From assembly GCF_042665295.1 (NCBI RefSeq), contig NZ_JBHTCO010000020.1, positions 1 through 64,000 of the forward strand: a stretch of 64,000 nucleotides of DNA. The letters are read 5' to 3'. A model generated the notes under the pieces. It saw nothing but the letters and a program-made list of their open reading frames with translations, made no database searches and was not told where the DNA came from. Source of the stretch: Scopulibacillus_A cellulosilyticus. Its GTDB lineage: Bacteria; Bacillota; Bacilli; Bacillales; Sporolactobacillaceae. The position numbers and the translations under genes were made by a program. Each line of letters begins with the position of its first letter. The first letter of the stretch is position 1. Of the stretch, positions 23,632-32,354 are shown in pieces.

Positions 23632-23806
23632 TTTTCGTCACCTCCTGAATCTATTGATCCTCAAATCATTCAAAATATCATTATTTATCCATTTCATTAC
23701 TTATGATAATAATATCAAATTAATAACTTCAAAAAATCTAATATTTTTATCTGATCAACTTCCAATTGCACTTAGGTTTGCAGCTTCGTTACACTTTTTT
23801 ATATAA

Positions 23807-23845
23807 AAAAATGGATGATTTCCAGATAAGAAATCACCCATTTTA
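23807..23845 (-). terminator. Terminator of the nadBCA operon
   Basis: AAAATGG.TGATTTC pairs with GAAATCA.CCATTTT (one mismatch) just downstream of nadA, with a T run on the minus strand. Confidence 0.8.
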
Positions 23846-23847
23846 TA

Positions 23848-24948
23848 TTAACTTGATTGCCACATCCGACCGATTGCCGACTTTGCATCACGGGCAATCC
23901 CTGAGTCTACTGAAATAATATTTACCGGATCACCTTCAGCAACCTTTTCAAGCGACCATAATAAATGCGGTAAATCAATTCTGTTCATCGTCAGACAAGG
24001 GCACATATAAGGATTTAATGAACGGATCATTTTATCAGGATGCTGGTTGATCAACCGCTGAACAAGATTCATTTCTGTTCCAATTGCCCAATGACTGCCG
24101 CTTTCGGCGCTTTTGATAGTTTCAATAATATGTCTTGTCGACCCGGCATCATCAGCCTCCTGAACAACTTCATACGAGCATTCCGGATGGACAATGACTT
24201 TTATCTCAGGGTCATCTTTACGGCATTGATTAATATTTTCCACCGTGAATTTTTCATGAACCGAGCAATGGCCTTTCCATAAAATCATTGACGTTTCCTT
24301 ACGATAATCCCCTTCAAAATTGTTCTGAATCGGATCCCATACGACCATGTTTTCCAGAGGAATACCCAAATCTGCCCCGGTATTTCTCCCTAAATGCTGA
24401 TCAGGCAAGAAAAGAATCCGCTGCTTTTTCTTAAAAGCCCATTGCAACATTTTTTTCGCATTAGAAGAAGTAACCGTTGCCCCGCCGTGCTTTCCGCAAA
24501 ACGCCTTGATTTCAGCCGTTGAGTTAACATATGTTAATGGAATGATAGTATCTCCAAAAACGTGCTGAAGTTCTTCCCACGCCCGTTCTAATTGGTGCAG
24601 ATTTGCCATATCTGCCATTGAACAGCCGGCGCGCATGTCAGGAAGAATGACTTTTTGCGATGGCCCAGTTAAAATATCCGCTGTTTCAGCCATAAAATGA
24701 ACACCGCAAAAAACAATATATTCAGCCTGTGTATTTTGTGCGGAAATTTTGGCAAGTTCGAGCGAATCACCAGTAGCATCAGCAAACTGGATGACTTCTT
24801 CTTTTTGGTAATGGTGCCCCGGCATGAATAACCTTGAACCGAATTCCTCTTTAATTCGTTTCACTCTTTTTTCCATTTCCGGTACAGAAAGATTTTTATA
24901 TTCTTCAGGCATTCCTGTTTGCGATTGAATGAAATCAATAACACTCAC
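23848..24948 (-). CDS. nadA: Quinolinate synthase NadA
   Basis: A [4Fe-4S] enzyme condensing iminoaspartate with dihydroxyacetone phosphate to quinolinate, the second step of de novo NAD synthesis. Length is 366 residues. Cluster-ligand cysteines are in the VFCGVHFMAETA region, VHPECSYEV and PYMCPCLTMN; the GHHYQKEEV and PDQHLGRNT substrate loops are intact. GTG start with AAGGTG 6 nt upstream. It overlaps nadC by 14 bp, so the operon nadB-nadC-nadA is tightly packed and translationally linked. Confidence 0.95.
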   Translation of the reverse strand: MSVIDFIQSQTGMPEEYKNLSVPEMEKRVKRIKEEFGSRLFMPGHHYQKEEVIQFADATGDSLELAKISAQNTQAEYIVFCGVHFMAETADILTGPSQKVILPDMRAGCSMADMANLHQLERAWEELQHVFGDTIIPLTYVNSTAEIKAFCGKHGGATVTSSNAKKMLQWAFKKKQRILFLPDQHLGRNTGADLGIPLENMVVWDPIQNNFEGDYRKETSMILWKGHCSVHEKFTVENINQCRKDDPEIKVIVHPECSYEVVQEADDAGSTRHIIETIKSAESGSHWAIGTEMNLVQRLINQHPDKMIRSLNPYMCPCLTMNRIDLPHLLWSLEKVAEGDPVNIISVDSGIARDAKSAIGRMWQSS

Positions 24949-25789
24949 TTTTTACACCTTCTTTAAGATTAAAACTGATATCCATGGCACGGTAAGAATG
25001 GGTTAAAAATCCAAGCGATATATAATCGACACCCGTATGGCGGTATAGTGGAAGATCCTCTAATTGGATGCCGCCTGACGCTTCAGTTGTGATATGATCA
25101 GGAACTAAATCGACAAACGATGCAATTTCCTCGGGCTTCCTGTTATCAAACATAATGACATCAGCCCCTGCTTCAACCGCTTCAAGCACCTGTTCTTTTG
25201 ATTCAGTTTCCACTTCGATTTTCACCATATGTCCGGCATTTTGCCGTGCACGATCGACTGCCTTTTTAATGCTGCCGCAAAAAGCAATATGATTATCTTT
25301 AATCATGACACCGTCATACAACCCGATGCGATGATTATGACCGCCGCCGCATTTGACCGCATATTTCTCAAGCATTCTAAGCCCCGGTGTTGTTTTTCTC
25401 GTGTCGCAAATCTTAGTCGTTGAACTGTTTAATCTTTGCACCGCTTCATAAGTTGTCGTTGCAATCCCGCTCATTCTTTGAAATAAATTTAATAATACAC
25501 GCTCACCCGTTAAAACAGATTGTACAGGGCCGTTAACGACTGCCAAATCCTGACCCGCTTCAACAAAATCACCGTCACCGACAAGCGGTTCCACAATGAT
25601 ATCGTTGCTCAATAAGCGATAGCCCTCTCTTAATACAGAAACTCCGGAAACGACCCCTGATGTTTTCGCTGTTAAAACCCCTTCGGTAACATCACTTGGT
25701 TCAAAGATAGATAGACTTGTCACATCTCCGCTGCCAATATCTTCGTTAAAAAATTCCTGAAGCATCATTTTTAGTTTAATAGGATTCAA
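24935..25789 (-). CDS. nadC: Quinolinate phosphoribosyltransferase NadC
   Basis: Makes nicotinate mononucleotide from quinolinate and PRPP. The 284-residue protein has FFNEDIGSGDVTS at the N terminus, the DTRKTTPGLRMLEKYAVKCGGGHNHRIGLYDGVMIKDNH active-site block near residue 140, and MFDNRKPEEI, EASGGI and DYISLGFLTHS at the C terminus. Start is TTG, with a GGGAG about 10 nt upstream; the following residues align with B. subtilis NadC, so the choice is firm. It overlaps nadB by 14 bp and nadA by 14 bp. Confidence 0.95.
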   Translation of the reverse strand: MNPIKLKMMLQEFFNEDIGSGDVTSLSIFEPSDVTEGVLTAKTSGVVSGVSVLREGYRLLSNDIIVEPLVGDGDFVEAGQDLAVVNGPVQSVLTGERVLLNLFQRMSGIATTTYEAVQRLNSSTTKICDTRKTTPGLRMLEKYAVKCGGGHNHRIGLYDGVMIKDNHIAFCGSIKKAVDRARQNAGHMVKIEVETESKEQVLEAVEAGADVIMFDNRKPEEIASFVDLVPDHITTEASGGIQLEDLPLYRHTGVDYISLGFLTHSYRAMDISFNLKEGVKSECY

Positions 25790-27317
25790 CGAGTCTTCGC
25801 TCCCTTACTATTTTTTGTTCTAACCATTCTGAGTCATTTTTTTCTGGATAGTCGCTTCGAAAATGACTGCCCCGGCTTTCTGTCCGTTTTAATGCTGAAG
25901 TGGCGATCAGCCAGCCGACAGTTAAAAGGTTAATCTTCTCCATCGCTTCTTTTGAAGGCTGACAAGTCATCGTATTCAACTCTTCAGGTAAAAGATTCTC
26001 AAGCCAGCAAATGAGTTCTTCCAAGCTTTCTTTACTTCGAATGATACCGGCATTTTGGAACATTAACTGTTGAATGGTTGTTTTCTCCGGACAATCAATC
26101 TCTGTATAGCACTCGATCATTCGAGGGATTTCTGGTGTTTGAACGATTGGCTGCTTCCGTATTGTTTCCGCAACATTAAGAGCAAATGTAACACCTTCCA
26201 AGAGTGAATGACTGGCCAAGCGGTTAGCGCCGTGAACGCCCGTACAAGCTGCTTCACCGCAAGCATAAAGCCCTTCAATATTCGTTCTTCCGTATAGGTC
26301 AGTTCTAATACCGCCCATAAGAAAATGTGCACCAGGGCTTACCGGAATCAAACCTGTTGATAAATCAACACCTGCTTGATGACATAACTTTGTAATGGTA
26401 GGAAAACGTAATTCAAAATTTTTGACTGACGTGATATCTAAATAAATATCATCGCCGGCCATTTTTGCTTTATATAACGTTTTGGCAACAATATCTCTCG
26501 GCGCCAAGTCTGCTAATTCATGAACACCTGCCATCATTTGCTGACCTTTTTGATTTACCAGCTTTGCACCCTCACCTCTTACGGCTTCCGAAACAAGACC
26601 AAAAGTTTGCCCATCTTTTGAAAGCAGTGTCGGGTGAAATTGAACAAATTCCATGTCAACGAGAGCCGCCCCGGCACGATAGGCCATTGCCAATCCATCA
26701 CCGGTAACAGAAGCATTATTTGTCGTCGGAGAGTAAACTTGTCCGGAACCGCCGGTTGCTATAATCACTTGATTGGCAAGATACATCACCATTTCATCGT
26801 GTTCATCGCGCGCCCATAATCCTATGCAGCGCCCGCCGTCTATAAGAAGATCCATCGCTTGTGTATTTGTATGAGTTTCAACACTGTCCTTTAATAATCC
26901 GAGCATATGATTAACAAGATGTGCACCCGTCGCATCCCCGCCTGCGTGTAAAATACGGCTTATGCGATGACCGCCTTCCCTCGTTAAATGAACAGCACCT
27001 GAATCATCACGATCGAAAGGTGCACCCAATGATATTAACCAATCAATAATTGAAGCGCTTTGCTTGATCATATATTTAGTAGATTCTAAATCATTGTAAT
27101 GATGTCCGCCTTTTAGCGTATCATCAAGATGGGCTTTCCAATCATCGTCTGCAGGCGCAGTCGCCGCAATGCCCCCTTGAGCCATATAAGAGTTACTGTC
27201 CCTCTCTCCGCACTTTGTGATTAATATCACATGATGGTGCGCGTTGAGTTGATAAGCGGCTACCAACGCCGATAATCCGCCTCCGACAATGAGTGTGTCA
27301 GTACGGTATGTTTTCAT
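25776..27317 (-). CDS. nadB: L-aspartate oxidase NadB
   Basis: FAD enzyme oxidising L-aspartate to iminoaspartate, the first step of de novo NAD synthesis. 513 residues. FAD-binding VGGGLSALVAAYQL at residues 12-25, AQGGIAATAPADD near 47, ATGGSGQVYSPTTN near 190, and the catalytic segment LTREGGHRISRILHAGGDATGAH near 110. The helical C-terminal domain includes NLLTVGWLIATSALKRTESRGSHFR. It is first in the nadBCA operon, divergent from nifS, with a NiaR-like palindrome between them. Confidence 0.95.
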   Translation of the reverse strand: MKTYRTDTLIVGGGLSALVAAYQLNAHHHVILITKCGERDSNSYMAQGGIAATAPADDDWKAHLDDTLKGGHHYNDLESTKYMIKQSASIIDWLISLGAPFDRDDSGAVHLTREGGHRISRILHAGGDATGAHLVNHMLGLLKDSVETHTNTQAMDLLIDGGRCIGLWARDEHDEMVMYLANQVIIATGGSGQVYSPTTNNASVTGDGLAMAYRAGAALVDMEFVQFHPTLLSKDGQTFGLVSEAVRGEGAKLVNQKGQQMMAGVHELADLAPRDIVAKTLYKAKMAGDDIYLDITSVKNFELRFPTITKLCHQAGVDLSTGLIPVSPGAHFLMGGIRTDLYGRTNIEGLYACGEAACTGVHGANRLASHSLLEGVTFALNVAETIRKQPIVQTPEIPRMIECYTEIDCPEKTTIQQLMFQNAGIIRSKESLEELICWLENLLPEELNTMTCQPSKEAMEKINLLTVGWLIATSALKRTESRGSHFRSDYPEKNDSEWLEQKIVRERRLVESY

Positions 27318-27344
27318 GATCAGGACCCCTTAATGTAAAATCAT

Positions 27345-27356
27345 GTGTCTTGACAC
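27345..27356. promoter_or_regulatory. NiaR (YrxA)-like operator in the nadB-nifS intergenic region
   Basis: GTGTCTTGACAC is a palindrome with a 2-bp centre. It overlaps a TTGACA -35-like hexamer facing nifS. B. subtilis NiaR represses the divergent nadBCA and nifS units from sites between them; assignment here rests on position and symmetry. Confidence 0.5.
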
Positions 27357-27411
27357 CTATCTTTACATATTATTAAACTATTATCAAGACCTAATTTTTG
27401 GAGGGTACCCG

Positions 27412-28557
27412 ATGATTTATCTTGACTATGCCGCATCAACGCCAATGTCAAAACAAGCACTGGACGTTTACACGAAATTAGCAGCAGAAGTATTTGCCAA
27501 TACTGAAAGTCTTCATGACAGCGGAACAACCGCTAAGGGTATTTTAGAAAAGTGCAGAGCGGAAGTCGCAGGTATGATAGCGGCTGAACCTAAAGGACTT
27601 TACTTTACAAGCGGCGGAACTGAAAGTAATATACTTGCCATTTCAAGCCTGCTAAAAGGCTCTAAGCATAAAGGGAAACACATTTTATCTATCAAAAGTG
27701 AACACTCATCAATACTAAATCTATTAAACAAACTCGAACATGAGGATGGTTATGAAGTGACATACCTGCCTCTAAATGACAAGGGCATATTATCACCTGA
27801 TGTATTGGAAAAAAGTATTCGGAATGATACGGTACTCGCTGCGATTCAGCATGCCAGCGGAGAAACCGGTGCCGTTCAGGATATTGAAACCATCGGGGAT
27901 ATATTAAATAAAAAAGGGGTCATGTTTCATTGTGATGCAGTACAAAGCTTTGGCAAAATAAAAACAGATGTAAAAAAGGCACACATCACCAGTCTATCTG
28001 TATCCAGCCATAAAGTATACGGCCCTAAAGGCGTCGGTGCTTGTTATATCTCGCCATCCGCCTCTATAAACCCGCTTATACCAGGCACTGTACACGAAGG
28101 CGGACTGCGCCCCGGTACTATTAACCTTCCAGGGATCGGGGCTTTTACAGCAGCAGCTTCTGAACGCATAAAGATTATGGATGAATCGTACAAGCTGATG
28201 GATGCTATTCGAAATAAATTTATTGATTTAATTAAAAACAGCAGTTATCCCATCGCGATTGAAAGTGATCCGTCCAGCACTTTACCTTATGTGCTAGCCT
28301 TAAGAATTAAAGGATTAGAAGGCCAGCTTGTCATGCTGTCTGCCAATCAAAAAGGTTTAGCTATTTCAACAGGATCAGCTTGTCAAATCGGACATCAAGA
28401 ACCTTCGAAAACTTTATTAGCGATGGGCCGTAAGAAGGATGAAGCAAGAGAGCTTATCCGTCTATCTTTTGGTCATGATACGGATAATAATACTGTTCAT
28501 AAAGCCTTTGATATTATTAAGGAAGTGATTGAGGAATATAGTTTTCAAGTAAAATGA
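27412..28557 (+). CDS. nifS: NAD-pathway cysteine desulfurase NifS (NadS)
   Basis: Pyridoxal-phosphate enzyme of about 381 residues that supplies sulfur for the NadA cluster in Bacillus. Starts with IYLDYAASTPMSKQALDVY; the PLP Lys is in SVSSHKVYGPKGVG, and the sulfur-carrying Cys in SACQIGHQEPSKTLLA. The ATG at 27412 is preferred (GGAGG, 8 nt spacing); the frame stays open upstream but without an SD. The short C-terminal Cys loop is of the class I NifS/IscS type, unlike SufS in the same window. No adjacent niaR gene is present. Confidence 0.9.
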   Translation: MIYLDYAASTPMSKQALDVYTKLAAEVFANTESLHDSGTTAKGILEKCRAEVAGMIAAEPKGLYFTSGGTESNILAISSLLKGSKHKGKHILSIKSEHSSILNLLNKLEHEDGYEVTYLPLNDKGILSPDVLEKSIRNDTVLAAIQHASGETGAVQDIETIGDILNKKGVMFHCDAVQSFGKIKTDVKKAHITSLSVSSHKVYGPKGVGACYISPSASINPLIPGTVHEGGLRPGTINLPGIGAFTAAASERIKIMDESYKLMDAIRNKFIDLIKNSSYPIAIESDPSSTLPYVLALRIKGLEGQLVMLSANQKGLAISTGSACQIGHQEPSKTLLAMGRKKDEARELIRLSFGHDTDNNTVHKAFDIIKEVIEEYSFQVK

Positions 28558-28769
28558 TAGAGTTGTAAAAGGGTGTGCTTATTCATATTCAAATAAAACG
28601 CGGGTTCATGAATAAATGAGCTCGCTTAATTAACCCTCCCCCTCTTTGCCTGAAAATTAACCTGATCATTATTTTTTACTAAATAAACACTACTTTTTCA
28701 AATAATAATGTATTAATATTAAATAGTTATTATGTTATTATTCACATGATTTATTAAAAGGGGGGGCCA

Positions 28770-29639
28770 ATGTTCATGATTGAAGATTTAAATTTAAATT
28801 CTAAATCTATTGAATCAGAACTGGGTAAAAAAATTATGGATAATGCCTCAATGATTGCTGAACAGGCTTATAAACTATATCAATTAAATTTTCCAGAAAT
28901 AAAAGGCGATAAACAAAGTATTGTAAAAAATTACACTAATTTTATCCAAATAATTGGTGAAGGATTTCTCCAAAATTTGGATAATACTGCGGAAAAAATC
29001 ATTAATCTAAGTAAACAATTTGGAAATGATATGGTTCAAAAAGGACAACTTTTGAATTTTGTTATCCAAAGTATTTCTGTATTAAGGATAACAATATGGG
29101 AATATATTGAAAAGGAAATAGAACATATATCCAATATAACAATCAAAGATATGTCTAAAATGACATTGAACATAGGAACACTGCTTGATAATATTACCTT
29201 CGGATTTAGTTCTTCATATGTGGAAAGTCACGAGGAAATGTCCGAAAGATTTTTTGATTCTCTTCAAGAATTGTCCGTGCCTGTTGTTCCAATATTTGAA
29301 GGTGTTGCTATTTTGCCTTTAATAGGGGAACTGGATACAAGAAGAGCAAAAATATTATCTGAAGAAGCTTTAAAACGAACCAAAGAATTAAACCTACATT
29401 CATTAATACTTGACCTTTCGGGAGTTAGTTATGTGGATACCATGGTTGCCAATCATATATTTCAATTAGTAGAGGCCTTAAATATATTAGGTATTAAAAC
29501 GATAGTTACAGGAATAAGCCCAGCAATAGCTATGACAACAGTGGGTTTAAACATAAATTTAGATAAACTAACAATACGGTCGAACTTACAACAAGCTTTA
29601 GAAGTCTTAGGTTATGGACGTGTCAGAGCGCAAAATTAA
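28770..29639 (+). CDS. RsbR-family stressosome protein (STAS domain), orphan
   Basis: About 289 residues in two parts. Residues 20-160 form an all-helical sensor domain with no clear haem or flavin motif. Residues 165-285 are a STAS domain with the RsbR pattern: LPLIGELDTRRAK and LILDLSGVSYVDTMVANHIF, each carrying a Thr at the position phosphorylated by RsbT in RsbR paralogues. Such proteins build the stressosome that sets SigB activity. No rsbS, rsbT or rsbX lies nearby. Purine-rich AAAGGGGGGG precedes the ATG. Terminated at 29673-29730. Confidence 0.8.
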   Translation: MFMIEDLNLNSKSIESELGKKIMDNASMIAEQAYKLYQLNFPEIKGDKQSIVKNYTNFIQIIGEGFLQNLDNTAEKIINLSKQFGNDMVQKGQLLNFVIQSISVLRITIWEYIEKEIEHISNITIKDMSKMTLNIGTLLDNITFGFSSSYVESHEEMSERFFDSLQELSVPVVPIFEGVAILPLIGELDTRRAKILSEEALKRTKELNLHSLILDLSGVSYVDTMVANHIFQLVEALNILGIKTIVTGISPAIAMTTVGLNINLDKLTIRSNLQQALEVLGYGRVRAQN

Positions 29640-29672
29640 AATTAACAATTTAAATTTTTTTAACAAAAAATA

Positions 29673-29730
29673 GGTACTATTTCAATAAAGCAGACCCTTA
29701 TTTATTGAGATAGTACCAGGTTGTTTTTTA
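29673..29730 (+). terminator. Terminator of the RsbR-like gene
   Basis: GGTACTATTTCAATAAA pairs with TTTATTGAGATAGTACC (one mismatch) and is followed a few bases later by a TTTTTT run. Confidence 0.7.
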
Positions 29731-29797
29731 CAGCATTAATAACTGGAAAAACCCCCGTATTTTCATTTTAACTGTTTTATAAGAAATAAATAATAAA

Positions 29798-30235
29798 CTA
29801 TTTAACAATTAACACAGGACATTTTGTATCGTCCAAAACCTTTTTACTGACACTGCCAAGAAAGAGTTCTTTAATTGCACCCTTTCCCCGATTCCCCATA
29901 ACAATAAGATCATAATTATTTTTGTCAGTATATTCACAAATTGCATTCCTTGGAGAGCCCTCTAAAAGAACTGCATCGATTTTTATGCCTTTGTTATTAA
30001 TTTTTCCAATGGCATTTTCTAACAGTTTCCTGCCTTCTTTTTTAACAGCTTCATCAACATTTGCAGTAATACCAGACACCCCGACATTTGGAAAATTTTC
30101 TATGGATACGACGTGTAATAGTGTTATATGACATTCTTCTTCACGCTTTTTACATATAGAAATTGCCATCTGTATTGCACGGTCAACTGCTTCAGATCCA
30201 TCAATAGGTATTAACAATTTATTCAATTTGTTCAT
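29798..30235 (-). CDS. Universal stress protein (UspA family)
   Basis: A single UspA domain of about 145 residues. The ATP-binding signature G-x2-G-x9-G-[ST] is seen in MGNRGKGAIKELFLGSVSKKVL near the C terminus, and KLLIPIDGSEAVDRAI at the start. It would bind ATP and act in stress or starvation tolerance. ATG 30235 is preferred over 30247, but the SD (GGGAGGGGGG) is unusually close. It lies alone between the RsbR-like gene (convergent) and the suf operon. Confidence 0.85.
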   Translation of the reverse strand: MNKLNKLLIPIDGSEAVDRAIQMAISICKKREEECHITLLHVVSIENFPNVGVSGITANVDEAVKKEGRKLLENAIGKINNKGIKIDAVLLEGSPRNAICEYTDKNNYDLIVMGNRGKGAIKELFLGSVSKKVLDDTKCPVLIVK

Positions 30236-30385
30236 CCCCCCTCCCATAAACTGGTATTAATTATGAGTAAAGCTCATAAAATTGAGTTTTTTTATTTATG
30301 TATATTTTATTTTATAAGTGGGTTTAAAGATTATTACTATAATGAAAATTAATAATATAAAAAAGGCATTTTACCCAAAAATTAA

Positions 30386-30411
30386 AAGGCTGGGAACAAT
30401 TCCCCAGCCTT
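30386..30411 (-). terminator. Terminator of the suf operon
   Basis: AAGGCTGGG and CCCAGCCTT form a 9-bp stem, with a T-rich tract on the minus strand, about 20 bp after sufB. Confidence 0.85.
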
Positions 30412-30430
30412 AAAATTGAAATTACAAATA

Positions 30431-31828
30431 TTAACCAATGCTGCCTTCCATTTCGAATTTTATCAAACGATTCATCTCAACGGCATATTCCATTGGCAGT
30501 TCTTTTGTAAATGGTTCAATGAATCCCATGACGATCATTTCAGTCGCTTCTTGCTCTGAAACGCCGCGGCTCATGAGATAGAAGAGCTGTTCTTCAGATA
30601 CTTTGGATACTTTTGCTTCGTGTTCCAATGAAATATTTTCATTAAGAATTTCATTGTATGGAATTGTATCTGAAGTGGATTCATTATCCATGATCAGCGT
30701 GTCACACTCAACGTTTGAGCGGGAGTTTGAAGCTTTGCGTCCAAAGTGAACAATACCCCGGTAAGTGACATTACCGCCGTTTTTGGAAATAGACTTCGAT
30801 ACAATTGTCGAAGACGTATTTGGCGCCAAGTGCATCATTTTTGCACCGGCATCTTGGTTTTGTCCTTTGCCTGCGATGGCAATGGACAACGTGTTGCCTC
30901 TTGCGCCTTCGCCTTTAAGCAATACGGCAGGATATTTCATTGTTAATTTTGAACCAATGTTGCCGTCGATCCATTCCATCGTTGCATTTTCGTAAGCAAC
31001 AGCACGCTTTGTTACAAGGTTATAAACGTTATTTGCCCAGTTCTGAATGGTTGTATAACGGCAATAAGCATCTTTCTTAATAATGATCTCTACAACAGCA
31101 CTGTGCAGTGAATTTGTTGTATAAACCGGTGCAGTACAGCCTTCTACATAGTGAACAGATGCACCCTCATCAACGATGATTAATGTCCGTTCAAATTGTC
31201 CCATATTTTCTGAGTTAATACGGAAATAAGCTTGCAACGGCGTTTCGCATTTCACGCCTTTAGGAACATAGATAAATGATCCGCCAGACCATACAGCTGT
31301 ATTAAGCGCTGCGAACTTGTTATCTGAATAAGGAATTACAGTTCCGAAATATTCCTTGAACAGATCTTCATTTTCTTTTAGAGCAGAATCAGTATCTTTA
31401 AAGACAATGCCCATATCTTCAAGATCTTTTTTCATGTTGTGATAAACAACTTCGGATTCATATTGGGCAGAAACACCGGCAAGATATTTTTGCTCAGCTT
31501 CAGGAATACCGAGCTTATCAAAAGTACGTTTGATCTCTTCAGGCACTTCATCCCATGAACGTCCGGATTTCTCAGACGGTTTCACATAATAAGTGATGTC
31601 ATCAAAATTAAGGTCGTTCAAATTACCGCCCCATTGAGGCATTGGTCTGCTGTAAAAATGTTCAAGTGCCTTCAATCGGATGTCAAGCATCCATTGCGGT
31701 TCATTTTTCTGTCTGGATATATCTTCAACAACTTCTTTGGTCAAGCCGCGTTCCGTACGGTAAACCGAGACGTCTTTATCTCTAAAGCCATATTTATAAT
31801 CGCCAATTTCAGGCATTTTCTTGGCCAT
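30431..31828 (-). CDS. sufB: Fe-S scaffold subunit SufB
   Basis: Core scaffold of the SUF system, 465 residues. Recognised by MPEIGDYKYGFRDKD at the start, the beta-helix core (AVLLKGEGARGNTLSIAIAGKGQNQDAGAKMMHLAPNTSS) and the C-terminal SRGVSEQEATEMIVMGFIEPF. A Cys within CDTLIMDNES is near the position of the sulfur-accepting residue. It forms SufBC2D with SufC and SufD and receives sulfur from SufS through SufU. It is last in the operon, 82 bp after sufU. Confidence 0.96.
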   Translation of the reverse strand: MAKKMPEIGDYKYGFRDKDVSVYRTERGLTKEVVEDISRQKNEPQWMLDIRLKALEHFYSRPMPQWGGNLNDLNFDDITYYVKPSEKSGRSWDEVPEEIKRTFDKLGIPEAEQKYLAGVSAQYESEVVYHNMKKDLEDMGIVFKDTDSALKENEDLFKEYFGTVIPYSDNKFAALNTAVWSGGSFIYVPKGVKCETPLQAYFRINSENMGQFERTLIIVDEGASVHYVEGCTAPVYTTNSLHSAVVEIIIKKDAYCRYTTIQNWANNVYNLVTKRAVAYENATMEWIDGNIGSKLTMKYPAVLLKGEGARGNTLSIAIAGKGQNQDAGAKMMHLAPNTSSTIVSKSISKNGGNVTYRGIVHFGRKASNSRSNVECDTLIMDNESTSDTIPYNEILNENISLEHEAKVSKVSEEQLFYLMSRGVSEQEATEMIVMGFIEPFTKELPMEYAVEMNRLIKFEMEGSIG

Positions 31829-31910
31829 TGAAAACCCTCCTTAATATAATGGCGCTGTCTGCTTTACATTAGGTTCATTGTAACACAATCAGTTAAGCAA
31901 TACATGATTG

Positions 31911-32354
31911 TTAGTGCTTTTGTTCATTTAAGGCTTTCTCCATTGCTTTCCACGCCAACGTCGCACATTTGATTCTTGCCGGAAATTTACATACGCCCTG
32001 CAGTGCCTCAACATCGCCTAGTTCTAAGTCTTCTTCATCATAATCCTTTCCTTGAACCATGTCGGAAAAGATTTCAGACATATGGAGTGCATCTTTGACC
32101 GGTAAGCCTTTAATAGCATCTGTCATCATTGATGCGGAAGATTGGCTAATTGAGCAGCCTTCTCCAGTAAATTTAGCGTCTGTAATTTTCTCATCTTCTA
32201 CTTGAAGCTGAAGTTGAATACGGTCACCGCAAGTCGGATTATTCATATTTACAACGAGCTTATTTTCTTGATCCATTTCGCCGCGATTCCTCGGATTCTT
32301 ATAATGATCCATAATCACTTGGCGGTATAACTGATCTAAATTATTCAAAGACAT
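31911..32354 (-). CDS. sufU: Zinc-dependent sulfurtransferase SufU
   Basis: IscU-like protein that accepts persulfide from SufS in Firmicutes. 147 residues. The zinc ligands and sulfur-accepting residues align with C42 and D44 (NNPTCGDRI), C67 (GEGCSISQSSASM) and C130 (ARIKCATLAW). The 18-residue insertion typical of SufU, relative to IscU, is present (HMSEIFSDMVQGKDYDEEDLE region). It overlaps the 3' end of sufS by 14 bp, implying coupled translation. Confidence 0.95.
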   Translation of the reverse strand: MSLNNLDQLYRQVIMDHYKNPRNRGEMDQENKLVVNMNNPTCGDRIQLQLQVEDEKITDAKFTGEGCSISQSSASMMTDAIKGLPVKDALHMSEIFSDMVQGKDYDEEDLELGDVEALQGVCKFPARIKCATLAWKAMEKALNEQKH

